Shown here: positions 26,073 to 34,606 of the stretch, one piece after another
How the letters are laid out: the number at the start of each line of letters is the position of its first letter
Numbering within the stretch: the stretch's first letter is position 1
From: Clostridiales bacterium
GTDB taxonomy: Bacteria; Bacillota; Clostridia; Lachnospirales; CAG-274
DNA length: 64,000 nt
NCBI GenBank assembly: GCA_018371275.1
Contig: JAHALF010000003.1
Coordinates: 62,001-126,000, forward strand
Direction of reading: 5' to 3'
Position numbers and translations under genes: made by a program
The notes under the pieces: model-generated
Told to the model about the DNA's origin: nothing
Database searches by the model: none
Seen by the model: only the letters and a program-made list of their open reading frames with translations

Positions 26073-26486
26073 ATGAGCGAGAAAGAACATAAATGTTGTG
26101 GTGGCGGACATAGCCACGAGGGTTGCTGTGGAGGACATCAGGGGCACGAAGGCTGCTGCGGGGGACACCATCACGACCATGATCATGATGAGAAGTATCT
26201 TACTGTTTTATTAGAAAATGATGAAGAGTTAAAGTGTAGCGTTTTATCAATATTTGAAGTAAATGAAAAAGAATATATTGCCCTTTTACCAGTTGGAGAT
26301 GAGCAAGTTTTATTATATCAATATGTTGAGCATAGCGAGGAAGACTTTGAACTTTTAAATATAGAAACAGATGAAGAATTTGCAGCAGTTGAAGATGCTT
26401 TTTTTAACATATTTGATGAAGAGCTTTTTGAAGATGAAGAAGACTATGACTATGATGATTATGATGATGAAGAGGATGAGGAATAA
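26073..26486 (+). CDS. DUF1292 protein with Cys/His/Gly metal-binding-like N-terminus
   Basis: A 137-residue protein in three parts. Residues 1-40 are a Cys/His/Gly repeat: CCGGGHSHEG, CCGGHQGHEG, CCGGHHHDHDHD. Residues 41-108 form the DUF1292 domain (YLTVLLENDEELKCSVLSIFE...EYIALLPVGDEQVLLYQY...), a small beta domain of unknown function common in Firmicutes. Residues 110-137 are a run of Asp, Glu and Tyr. The N-terminal codons are strikingly GC-rich for this genome. The repeat suggests Zn, Ni or Co binding or storage, which is inference. It has an extended -10 promoter at 26002-26010. Confidence 0.85.
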   Translation: MSEKEHKCCGGGHSHEGCCGGHQGHEGCCGGHHHDHDHDEKYLTVLLENDEELKCSVLSIFEVNEKEYIALLPVGDEQVLLYQYVEHSEEDFELLNIETDEEFAAVEDAFFNIFDEELFEDEEDYDYDDYDDEEDEE

Positions 26487-26514
26487 TTAATATAATAGAA
26501 AGGAGAGGGGTAAT

Positions 26515-27183
26515 ATGATATCTACTTTACACTATTATAACAGCTATAAGCCTTTTATATTAGATAAACAAAGAGCTAGAGAGAGAAAAGCCTCTCCTTA
26601 TAAACAAACTCAAGGACAAAAATATAAAGATACAGAGCTTACGTATTTTCTTAACAAATCTTTAAATGACAATATAAAATCTTATATGTTTGAGCTATCA
26701 TCTAATTTTAATGGGTTAAAAAATGTAGCTAACAATATATATGAAAAAATGTATTATGGATTATCTTTAGATACTCTAGATGAAAATTTTGAAAAATTTA
26801 CACATACATATAATAGATTTAAAGGATTTTTAGAAGAAAATACAGAAAATAGTGGAAACTTTACAAACATTTTAGAAAAGACCAAAGATATTATTAATGA
26901 GAATGTAGATATATTAGATAACATAGGCATAGATATTTCCGAAAATGGTTTTTTGAAACTTAGAAAAGATGATGATACAAAAAATTATAATGTGGAAGAT
27001 GGGCAAATAAAGAAATTTTATCGTAATATATATGAAAAAATGTGTGAATTTATGTCACAGCCTATGTCTAGTCATATGGAGTTTAGAGACTTTTCTTATT
27101 ATTTTAATTATAGCGGGAACTATGATAAAAATAATTCATTTAAACTAATAGAGCAGGGGATACTTGTGGATATATCTATGTAA
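26515..27183 (+). CDS. Unknown mostly helical protein
   Basis: A 222-residue protein with a good Shine-Dalgarno (AAAGGAGAGGGG), 28 bases after the DUF1292 gene. It has no signal peptide or membrane segment. The N-terminus is basic (KQRARERKASPYKQT); the rest looks alpha-helical, with an FEKFTHTYNRFKGFLEENTEN heptad-like region and a DILDNIGIDISENGFLKL segment. That last pattern loosely resembles the helical end of flagellar cap or filament-associated proteins, but not enough to name it. It ends just before the strong S-layer-type promoter. Confidence 0.6.
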   Translation: MISTLHYYNSYKPFILDKQRARERKASPYKQTQGQKYKDTELTYFLNKSLNDNIKSYMFELSSNFNGLKNVANNIYEKMYYGLSLDTLDENFEKFTHTYNRFKGFLEENTENSGNFTNILEKTKDIINENVDILDNIGIDISENGFLKLRKDDDTKNYNVEDGQIKKFYRNIYEKMCEFMSQPMSSHMEFRDFSYYFNYSGNYDKNNSFKLIEQGILVDISM

Positions 27184-27215
27184 TAAATATGTAATATAAA
27201 TGTAATATATTGGTG

Positions 27216-27244
27216 TTGACTAATGTTATTTAATGTAGTAATAT
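27216..27244 (+). promoter_or_regulatory. Strong promoter for large SLH protein
   Basis: TTGACT at 27216-27221, 17-base spacer, TAATAT at 27239-27244. Two direct copies of ATGTAATAT (27189-27197 and 27200-27208, 11 bases apart) lie just upstream. A leader of about 65 bases precedes the GGAGG Shine-Dalgarno. Confidence 0.65.
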
Positions 27245-27317
27245 ATATTATAGATACATAGCATGTTTATGTATTTATATATATGTATATATAAAATTTT
27301 ATGGAGGTATTAAACTT

Positions 27318-30300
27318 ATGAAAAGAAATTTATCTAGTCAAGCTATTAGAGCTATGGCTATTGGTATGGCAGTTACTCTTGGTAGCGCTACTGCTGTAAG
27401 TGGCGTTGTAACAGGTACTGTTGTTAATGTTTATGCAGCAGCTTTTCCTGCATTTACTAATGTAAAAGCAGTAAAAGAAAGTGATAATTTAAAAATAACT
27501 ATTCCTAGAGAAAAAACAAATGTTTTTAAATTGGAAAATACAAAAAAACTTACTGGATTAATAGTTACAACTGAATCGGGTACATCAGTTTTTTCTAGTG
27601 ATGATGGTGGAACAATAAATAATGTTATTGTAGAAGCAGGAGCAAGTAATGAATCATTAGTTATTAAAATACCAGTTGCAGATATAAAAGATGGAAGTTT
27701 AGATGGTAGTGAAACAGCATTAAAAATAACAAAACTTACAGGAACTGATGTTAAATATGGCGCGTCTGGTAGTGAGTCAGCAATGGATTTCAGTGGAAAT
27801 TTAGACGTAACAGCAGATAATGCTATTGGTATTGACAAAAAAGCTCCAACTTTAGTAGGTGCTAATGCAACTTATGCTAACACTTCTGGTACTCCTACAG
27901 TAGAAGTTACACTTACAGAAAATTTAACAAATCGTGATGAGCAAACAGATGAGACTAAATTTACAATTGTAAAAAAAGGAACAGGTACTGATAATGTAAA
28001 GGTTAGCAAATATAAAGCTGAAAATGGTAAATTAGTATTAACTTTAGATAAAGAACTTGCAGCAGACACTTATACAATAACTTATGCTGTTGAAGATGCT
28101 GAACTTAAAGATGCTGCTGGTAATAAATTAACTCAAGCTAGTAATAATACAGTAGAAGTTACAGTAACAGCTGCTCCACCAGTATCTAGTGCACCAGTAA
28201 TTACTAAAGAAGCTAATTATGATAAAGATACAAAAACAATAACTCTTACTTCAGATAAAGAGTTAAAAAATCAAAATGCTACTGCTGATAAAGATACACA
28301 TGGTTTTGTAGTTAAAAATTCACAAAAACAAGAGCAAACAATAAAACAAGTTACAGTTAGTGGTAAAAATATTACTATTGAATTAGAAGGTAAAGATGCT
28401 CTTGCAGATGATACTTATACAGTAGGTTATACTAAAAAAGGTGGTTCAGAGTTTATCACTACAACAGATGGAAGTGGTAAATTAGATACAAATGAAAATT
28501 TAGCAACTTTTAAAGTAAGTGCTACAGTTAAACCTCCTGTTAGTGGTGACTTTACTGCAACTACAGCTGATGGTAACTATACTTTTAAAAAGGTAGGAAG
28601 TAATGATAATGAAGTAGCTTTAATTGGATTTACAGCTGTTCAATCAAGAGCTGCACAAACTGTTACATTTGAAAATGGTGTACTTAATGCTGAGGGTAAA
28701 ACATATACTTTAACTCAAATTGGTGATGATAGTAAAACAGCAATTACTGAATTAACAGATAAAGCTTTAGATGGACATACTAGCAATGTAACAACTATTA
28801 AAGAAGAAGCATTTAAAGGTAATACTAAGATTACAAATGTATCTTTCCCTAAAGTTACAAGTGTAGGAGCAAATGCGTTTAACGGTGCTACTGCTTTAGC
28901 TAGTATTGATTTAGGAAGTGCATCTACAGGACTTACAGTGGAAGCAAATGCATTTACTGGTGCTTCTGGTCTTAAAGCAGTTGCTACAAGTGATGCAAAC
29001 AAAACTAATGTTGAAGCTGCTATTAAAGGTAGTAATTTACAAGATACAACAGTTATAACAGATGAAAACTCTAATGCTACTGATGCTACAATAGCAAAAG
29101 ATAAATTCTACCAAACAAAAGAAGGTTTAATATTTAAAGGATTATCTGACAAAGAATTATCTTTTGAAGGTAAAGATAAATTTACTGCTCCTACTAAACC
29201 AAATGGATTAACTGGAGAAACTAAAGAAAAAGCTTATTTAGTAACTTACAAAGATGGTGTTGTTTCTTTAAAAGCTGGTGAAAGTACACAACCACCTGTT
29301 CAAGAAAGCTTTGATGTTACTGTTCAAGGTAAAAAATTAACATTTAAACCTTTAGATGATGGTCAATCAGTAGCTTTAGTTAGTGTTGGTGCTCCTTCTC
29401 TTTTCCGTGCAGCTGCAGCTAATACATTACAAAATGGTGTTTTAACTGTTAATGGAAAAGCATATAACTTTACTCAAATAGGTGATGGTACTACTTCTTT
29501 AGGTACAGATTTTGACGCTAATACAGTTTTAGCTGGCAACCTTGATAAAGTAACTACTGTTGCTAAAGATGCATTTAAAGACAATACTACTTTAACAGAA
29601 ATTTCTTTACCTAAAGTAACAACTATTGCAGAGGGTGCATTTAGTGGTACTTCTAATTTAGCAAAAGTATTTTTAGGTGATGGAGTAGTTACTGTTGGTA
29701 ATAATGCATTTAAAGGTACAAAAGATGATATAAAAGTATCTAGTAATAATGAACAAACTATTAACAATCTTAAAGGTAATAATACTGGTTTAGATGCACA
29801 AGATGTAGAAAACGCTGCACCTTTTATTACAAGTGCTGTTATAAATAAAGATGCTGCAAATAAAGTTGTTGTTACATTCTCAGAAAAAGTTTATGCTCCT
29901 TCAAGTAATCCAAGTGATTTCATAATTGAAGGTGGAGCATATACTGTAGACAGTATAGAAGATTTACAAACAGAAAAAAGTAGAGCTACAGATACTATTA
30001 AGTTAGTCTTAAATAAAGAGGTTAAGGCTGGAGAAAAAATTACTCTTAAATATACAAATTCAGGTTCTAAAGATATAAAAGATACTGCAGCTCAAGAAGC
30101 GAAATTAGAAAATATTTCTACAGGAGTTAGCATTACTAATAATCTTGAAGATATTGTAGTTCTTCCTACAGTTAAAAGTGCTGTTGTTAAAGATGGAGCT
30201 AAAAAGGATATAGTTTTAACTTTAGATAAAGCTCCTACAGAGGCATTTAAAGATGCAGATAAAACAGATTTTCAATTAACAGTTAAGGGTGGTACAACTA

Positions 30301-32294
30301 CAGATCAACAAATTCAAACTGTAACAAGTAATGATAAAACAATTACAATTACTTTAAATAAAGAGCTTAAAGCAGATAACACTGATATTAAATTATCTTA
30401 TACTGGTAAAAAAATAAATGTTTTAAATAATCAATCTGTAACTAATGAGATTGGTAAAAAACAGCCAGTTGAGGTAACACTTGGAGATGTAAAAGTTGAT
30501 GGTACTACTTTAACTATTAATGTTAGTGGTAAAACATTAAAAACTGAACCAACTCTTGGTAAAGATGGTTTTACTGTTACTAAGGGAGATAATGATACTC
30601 CTGTAACTGTTAGTAGCGCGGAAGCTACTGCTAATGCTATTACTTTGACATTAGATAGTAGTGGTATCGAAGCTAATGATACATCAATAAAAGTTAAATA
30701 TGATGGAAATAATTCAAAATTAGTTGAAGATGGTACAAGTGCCCCTATAGCAGCTATTAAAGAAACATTTGTTATGAATGAGAAAGATACAACTGCTCCT
30801 ACATTTGCTGATAGTGGTGCGGCAGCTAATGGTTCTCAAACAACATATACTATTACTTTACCAGTAAAAGAGCCTATTAAATCACAAAATGATACTATCA
30901 CTAGCACTAATACTGTTGTTACTATAACTGGTACTAATAGCAATAGTGCTGCTGTTACGAATACTGTTGCTAAAGTAGGTTCAGATAATAAATCTTTAGT
31001 TTTAACAGTAACTACAGATAAAGCATTAACACCAGGTAGTCACACATTTAAGGTTTCTTATAAACAAAATGAAGAAGTTAAAGATTATGGAAAATCTGGT
31101 GGTAATAAGTTAGCAGCTAAAGATATCAATGATATAGCTGTATCAGCATCAAGAACAGCAGCTATTGTATCTAGTTCTGATTCAGACTTAGTAGCAACTA
31201 GTTTATTAGAAGCAGCTGAAGTTCAAGTTTTAGATGGAAAAGTAACAGTTGTTAATAGCTTTAAAGGTACAAGTCAAACTGAAATTCAATCTATGTTAAC
31301 TAAAGATTTAACAAAAATAGCTAGTGGTGCGTTTAATGGTATTTCAGGTATTACTTTAGATTTAAGTAATATTTCAGTAAGTGCAATTGACACTGGAGCA
31401 TTTAATGGTGCATCAAATCTTAAAATTAGCTATAAAGGTTCAGAAAAAGATACTTATGAATTAGCTAAAAAGCTTGGTAACATTGAAGGAACTACTTTAA
31501 ATAATGAAAAACCTAGTGAAGTTATAAAAGATTACGAAAATAATAGTAACAATGGTTCAGGTGGTGGTTCATCATCTGGTGGATCTGGTGGTGGAAGTGG
31601 TGCTAACATAGGTACTATTACTAACAAAGAGCCTAATACAGAAGAAACAACTTCACAAGGAAATAACAACAATGAAACAGTTGTTGAAAATAAACAACTT
31701 GGATTTGACGTTATTAAATTACCAAGTGTTGAAGGTGAAGCTAAAGTATTTGGAGATGTAAGTGCTAATCACTGGGCTAAATCTTACATTGATAAATTAT
31801 CTACTGCTGGAATTATAAACGGTTCTAATGGTATGTTTAACCCTAATGGTCAAACTAAACGTGCAGATGTAACTGTTATGCTTGTTAACCTTTTAGGTTT
31901 AACTCCAGAAGCAAATAATAAATTTGCAGACGTTAACGCTTCTGCTTACTATGCTCCTTATGTAGGTGCTGCATCTACTTATGGTATAGTAAATGGTTCT
32001 AATGGTATGTTTAACCCACAAGGAGTTATCTCTAGACAAGATACAATGGTTATGATAGCTCAAATCTTAAAAGGATTAAACTTAAATGTTAATGCAGATA
32101 CTACATCATTAAGCCAATTTGGAGATGCTAGCAAAGTTTCTGCTTATGCTAACGAAAGTGTAGCTATATTAGTTAACTCTGGTATTATAGCAGGTAATAA
32201 TGGTAAATTAAATCCAACAGCACCTGTAACTAGAGCTGAAATGGCTACTATAATGTCTAAATTATATGATGTTTTAGCTAGTGCTAATAAATAA
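27318..32294 (+). CDS. Large secreted SLH-domain surface protein with LRR (BspA-like) units
   Basis: A 1658-residue exported protein. The signal peptide ends near residue 42 (VNVYAAAF). Several SwmB/Ig-like beta domains follow (for example VVVTFSEKVYAPSS, KITLKYTN). Three BspA-type leucine-rich stretches occur near residues 410-560, 665-805 and 1285-1385 (TTIKEEAFKGNTKI, VTTIAEGAFSGTSNL, LTKIASGAFNGI). A Gly/Ser linker near 1411-1432 leads to three C-terminal SLH domains from about 1477 (HWAKSYIDKLSTAGIING; YYAPYVGAASTYGIVNG; YANESVAILVNSGIIAG). SLH anchors to pyruvylated wall polymer. Strong promoter, strong terminator and favoured codons suggest an abundant S-layer-like protein. Confidence 0.9.
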   Translation: MKRNLSSQAIRAMAIGMAVTLGSATAVSGVVTGTVVNVYAAAFPAFTNVKAVKESDNLKITIPREKTNVFKLENTKKLTGLIVTTESGTSVFSSDDGGTINNVIVEAGASNESLVIKIPVADIKDGSLDGSETALKITKLTGTDVKYGASGSESAMDFSGNLDVTADNAIGIDKKAPTLVGANATYANTSGTPTVEVTLTENLTNRDEQTDETKFTIVKKGTGTDNVKVSKYKAENGKLVLTLDKELAADTYTITYAVEDAELKDAAGNKLTQASNNTVEVTVTAAPPVSSAPVITKEANYDKDTKTITLTSDKELKNQNATADKDTHGFVVKNSQKQEQTIKQVTVSGKNITIELEGKDALADDTYTVGYTKKGGSEFITTTDGSGKLDTNENLATFKVSATVKPPVSGDFTATTADGNYTFKKVGSNDNEVALIGFTAVQSRAAQTVTFENGVLNAEGKTYTLTQIGDDSKTAITELTDKALDGHTSNVTTIKEEAFKGNTKITNVSFPKVTSVGANAFNGATALASIDLGSASTGLTVEANAFTGASGLKAVATSDANKTNVEAAIKGSNLQDTTVITDENSNATDATIAKDKFYQTKEGLIFKGLSDKELSFEGKDKFTAPTKPNGLTGETKEKAYLVTYKDGVVSLKAGESTQPPVQESFDVTVQGKKLTFKPLDDGQSVALVSVGAPSLFRAAAANTLQNGVLTVNGKAYNFTQIGDGTTSLGTDFDANTVLAGNLDKVTTVAKDAFKDNTTLTEISLPKVTTIAEGAFSGTSNLAKVFLGDGVVTVGNNAFKGTKDDIKVSSNNEQTINNLKGNNTGLDAQDVENAAPFITSAVINKDAANKVVVTFSEKVYAPSSNPSDFIIEGGAYTVDSIEDLQTEKSRATDTIKLVLNKEVKAGEKITLKYTNSGSKDIKDTAAQEAKLENISTGVSITNNLEDIVVLPTVKSAVVKDGAKKDIVLTLDKAPTEAFKDADKTDFQLTVKGGTTTDQQIQTVTSNDKTITITLNKELKADNTDIKLSYTGKKINVLNNQSVTNEIGKKQPVEVTLGDVKVDGTTLTINVSGKTLKTEPTLGKDGFTVTKGDNDTPVTVSSAEATANAITLTLDSSGIEANDTSIKVKYDGNNSKLVEDGTSAPIAAIKETFVMNEKDTTAPTFADSGAAANGSQTTYTITLPVKEPIKSQNDTITSTNTVVTITGTNSNSAAVTNTVAKVGSDNKSLVLTVTTDKALTPGSHTFKVSYKQNEEVKDYGKSGGNKLAAKDINDIAVSASRTAAIVSSSDSDLVATSLLEAAEVQVLDGKVTVVNSFKGTSQTEIQSMLTKDLTKIASGAFNGISGITLDLSNISVSAIDTGAFNGASNLKISYKGSEKDTYELAKKLGNIEGTTLNNEKPSEVIKDYENNSNNGSGGGSSSGGSGGGSGANIGTITNKEPNTEETTSQGNNNNETVVENKQLGFDVIKLPSVEGEAKVFGDVSANHWAKSYIDKLSTAGIINGSNGMFNPNGQTKRADVTVMLVNLLGLTPEANNKFADVNASAYYAPYVGAASTYGIVNGSNGMFNPQGVISRQDTMVMIAQILKGLNLNVNADTTSLSQFGDASKVSAYANESVAILVNSGIIAGNNGKLNPTAPVTRAEMATIMSKLYDVLASANK

Positions 32295-32307
32295 TATATA
32301 CAATTAT

Positions 32308-32342
32308 AAAAAAAGACTATGAATTACTCATAGTCTTTTTTT
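32308..32342 (+). terminator. Strong rho-independent terminator
   Basis: Perfect inverted repeat around AAGACTATGA (left arm from 32309) and TCATAGTCTT (32328 onward), five-base loop, followed by a T-run. Closes the large SLH gene. Confidence 0.9.
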
Positions 32343-32373
32343 ACTTATTATATATCTATAAACTGCGCATATA

Positions 32374-32402
32374 TTGACTTTTATATATAAATATGTTAAA
32401 AT
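32374..32402 (+). promoter_or_regulatory. Sigma-A-type promoter for small membrane protein
   Basis: TTGACT at 32374-32379, 17-base spacer, TAAAAT at 32397-32402, about 63 bases ahead of the following start codon. Confidence 0.65.
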
Positions 32403-32464
32403 TATCTCAGTGTTTTTATATATAATTAATATCTATTATTACATATATGAAGGGAGATTTTATC

Positions 32465-32932
32465 TTGAGTACAGGTGATATAATAATTGTTATTACTATA
32501 ATTGTAGGTATTATATTAGGGGGTCTTTACTGGCTTAATAAAAAGGCTACTAAAAAAATGGGCGATCATCAAGATATGATAGAACGAGCTAAACAAACTA
32601 CTACAATTTTTGTTATAGATAAGAAAAAGGCTAAAATAACAGAAGTTAATATGCCTAAGATGGTTACAGAACAAATGCCTAAAATATATAAATTTTTAAA
32701 GTTATATTTTGTACAAGCAAAAATAGGACCTCAAATTTTAACTTTAATGTGTGATAAAAGAGTTTTTAATGCTATACAAGTCAAAAAAAATGTTAAAGTT
32801 GAGCTTGCAGGTATATATATTGTTAGTGTTGTAGGTATGAAATCTGAAAAAGAGCTTAAAGAAATTAAAAAGGCTAAAAAAGAAAAAGAAAAAGAAGCTA
32901 AAAAAGAAAGTAAGAAAAATTCTTCTAAATAA
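32465..32932 (+). CDS. Membrane-anchored protein of unknown function
   Basis: A 155-residue protein. I use TTG 32465, with AGGGAG eight bases upstream; an in-frame ATG at 32447 contains that Shine-Dalgarno. One N-terminal membrane helix (IIIVITIIVGIILGGLYWL) is followed by a basic cytosolic-type domain of about 90 residues (TTTIFVIDKKKAKITEVNMPK...VELAGIYIVSVVGMKS) and a Lys/Glu-rich tail (KKAKKEKEKEAKKESKK). No family recognised. It has its own promoter and terminator, so it is monocistronic. Confidence 0.65.
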   Translation: MSTGDIIIVITIIVGIILGGLYWLNKKATKKMGDHQDMIERAKQTTTIFVIDKKKAKITEVNMPKMVTEQMPKIYKFLKLYFVQAKIGPQILTLMCDKRVFNAIQVKKNVKVELAGIYIVSVVGMKSEKELKEIKKAKKEKEKEAKKESKKNSSK

Positions 32933-32933
32933 T

Positions 32934-32982
32934 AAAAAGCTATATAGTATACTTATTAAGTTATATTATATAGTTTTTTTAT
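32934..32982 (+). terminator. Probable terminator
   Basis: CTATATAGTATA (32940-32951) can pair with TATATTATATAG (32962-32973), followed by seven T at 32974-32980. The stem is AT-rich and imperfect. Confidence 0.55.
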
Positions 32983-32999
32983 TTTATAATATAATAAAA

Positions 33000-33184
33000 G
33001 GAACAAAAAATTAAAGGATACGTTTAATAAATATAAACAAAAAAATATTTATTAAATTAAATTTAAAAGGAACAAAAAATTAAAGAACACGTTTAATAGA
33101 TATAAACAAAAGATATTTATTAAATTAAATTTTAAATATGGAACAAAAATAAAAAAATTACGTTTAATAAATATAAACAAAAAT
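33000..33184 (+). repeat. Three tandem 69-71 bp repeats, each with an ECF-promoter-like core
   Basis: Units start at 33000, 33069 and 33140 (the third is shorter). Each carries GGAAC, exactly 16 bases, then CGTTTAATA: at 33000/33021, 33069/33090 and 33140/33161. Each core continues as a palindrome GTTTA-N7-TAAAC (33022-33038, 33091-33107, 33162-33178). The first two units also share a downstream ATATTTATTAAATTAAATTT block. GGAAC-N16-CGT resembles the -35/-10 of group IV (ECF) sigma promoters; the palindrome could instead be a repressor site. It occupies the whole gap ahead of the next gene. Confidence 0.85.
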
Positions 33185-33230
33185 AAAAAATAAAAATAAA
33201 ATTTGTTGACATAAATTAGGAGGAATTATT

Positions 33231-34463
33231 ATGAAAAAAAATATTAAAAAAATTATACCTATGGTAGCTATTGCTGCATTAATGACAACTAGCGTTTTTG
33301 CTAATAGTCCAAAAAAAGAAAATACTGCATTAGAACAATCTAATGTTAGAGAAAATTCTATATATATAAATGGACAATTATTAGAAAATGCTAACCTTAT
33401 AAAAGAAAATGGAAAAACTTTAATGCCTGTTAGAGCTATATTTGAAAAACTTGGATATGAAATAGACTATGATGTAAATAATAAAATTATAAGTATGTCT
33501 AAAATGCCACACTATATCACTTTTTCTACAACAAAAGATGCTTATACATTTTCAAGAATGGCTCCTCAACCTTTAGGTCAAGCCCCTATTGTTAAAGAAG
33601 GTGTTACTTATGTTCCAGTAGAATTATTTGATTTAATGGGTATGGAGGTAAAATTAACATCTAATAATGTTTTATATATTGGAGATGGTTTAGAACAAGA
33701 GGAAAGCACAAGTGCTAAAAAAGAGCAGATTATAATAAAAGAAATAGATGAAAAAAATAATACTATCACAGTTGAAGATGATAAAAGAGGAATTGTTGTA
33801 TTGAATATTAAAGATGTAAAAATTGATTATACAACAGAAGATAAAGATCTTATGGTAGGGCAATCTTTAAATGTAGAATATGGGGATATTATGACTGCTA
33901 GTGAACCACCTATAAATGTCCCAAAAAGTGTAAAAGTTGTTGATAAATTTTCTTATGGAGAAGTTTTAAATGTGGAAAAAGATGATAAAAATAATACGTT
34001 AGTATCATTTAAAGATGAAGAAATAGGTGAGGTTGTTTTAGTATTAGCTCCAGATTTTAAAGTAGATTACACAACAGAAGATAAAGAGATTAAAACTGGA
34101 CAATATTTAGAAGTTGTTTTAAGTAGGGTTATGACTATGAGCTTACCACCTATGAATACACCAAAAAGCGTAAAAGTTATGGAAAATGTAGCTGTAGAGC
34201 AAGAACAAGATAAACAAGAAGAAACTATAAAAGGTACTGCTACAATTAAAACTATTGATAAAGAAAATAAAACAATTTTAGTTACAGATGAAAAAATGGG
34301 AGAAGTTGTTTTAAATTTACATGATGACTTAAAAGTTGAATATAAAAATGGTGAATCAGAATGGATGGTAGAAGGTCAAAAATTAGAAATAGAATATAGC
34401 CCTATTATGACTAGAAGCTTACCACCTATTAATAATCCTATTAAAATATTAGTGTTAAATTAA
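33231..34463 (+). CDS. Secreted stalk-domain protein with three tandem C-terminal repeats
   Basis: A 410-residue protein with a signal peptide (KKIIPMVAIAALMTTSVFAN). A copper-amine-oxidase-N-like stalk domain spans about residues 40-150 (YINGQLLENANLIKENGKTL, then PVRAIFEKLGYEIDYD and VPVELFDLMGMEV). Three repeats of about 75 residues follow, beginning near 165, 245 and 337. Each has a hairpin like I.EID..NNTITVED, a (G)EVVLNL strand, and the motif IMT.S.PP.N.P...KV. The domain has no copper-ligand role in such proteins and is usually extracellular. No anchor is visible; wall association is inferred. AGGAGG Shine-Dalgarno. Confidence 0.8.
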   Translation: MKKNIKKIIPMVAIAALMTTSVFANSPKKENTALEQSNVRENSIYINGQLLENANLIKENGKTLMPVRAIFEKLGYEIDYDVNNKIISMSKMPHYITFSTTKDAYTFSRMAPQPLGQAPIVKEGVTYVPVELFDLMGMEVKLTSNNVLYIGDGLEQEESTSAKKEQIIIKEIDEKNNTITVEDDKRGIVVLNIKDVKIDYTTEDKDLMVGQSLNVEYGDIMTASEPPINVPKSVKVVDKFSYGEVLNVEKDDKNNTLVSFKDEEIGEVVLVLAPDFKVDYTTEDKEIKTGQYLEVVLSRVMTMSLPPMNTPKSVKVMENVAVEQEQDKQEETIKGTATIKTIDKENKTILVTDEKMGEVVLNLHDDLKVEYKNGESEWMVEGQKLEIEYSPIMTRSLPPINNPIKILVLN

Positions 34464-34466
34464 TTA

Positions 34467-34499
34467 AAAGGAGCTTGAATAACTTCAAGCTCCTTTATC
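34467..34499 (+). terminator. Rho-independent terminator
   Basis: AAAGGAGCTTGAA (34467-34479) pairs perfectly with TTCAAGCTCCTTT (34484-34496) across a four-base loop. Ends the stalk-domain gene; symmetric enough to work both ways. Confidence 0.85.
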
Positions 34500-34536
34500 T
34501 TTATATATATTAAAATTAAATATTATAAGGCTTATA

Positions 34537-34565
34537 TTGTAAAAATTTAAAATATTGTGTAAAAT
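34537..34565 (+). promoter_or_regulatory. Possible promoter for second stalk-domain gene
   Basis: TTGTAA at 34537-34542, 17-base spacer, TAAAAT at 34560-34565, 42 bases ahead of the start codon. Confidence 0.45.
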
Positions 34566-34606
34566 AAAAAGAGAGAGATTAAAATAAGTTATAAGGAGAG
34601 TTATAT

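Noticed and set aside
33000..33184. CRISPR-like repeats
   Set aside because: Only three units, the units are contiguous rather than separated by unique spacers, and no cas genes are near.
33206..33234. TTGACA just before the stalk-domain gene, as a -35 box
   Set aside because: The Shine-Dalgarno AGGAGG lies only six bases after it, and the matching -10 position (33229-33234) overlaps the start codon and reads TTATGA. It cannot drive the gene with a normal leader.
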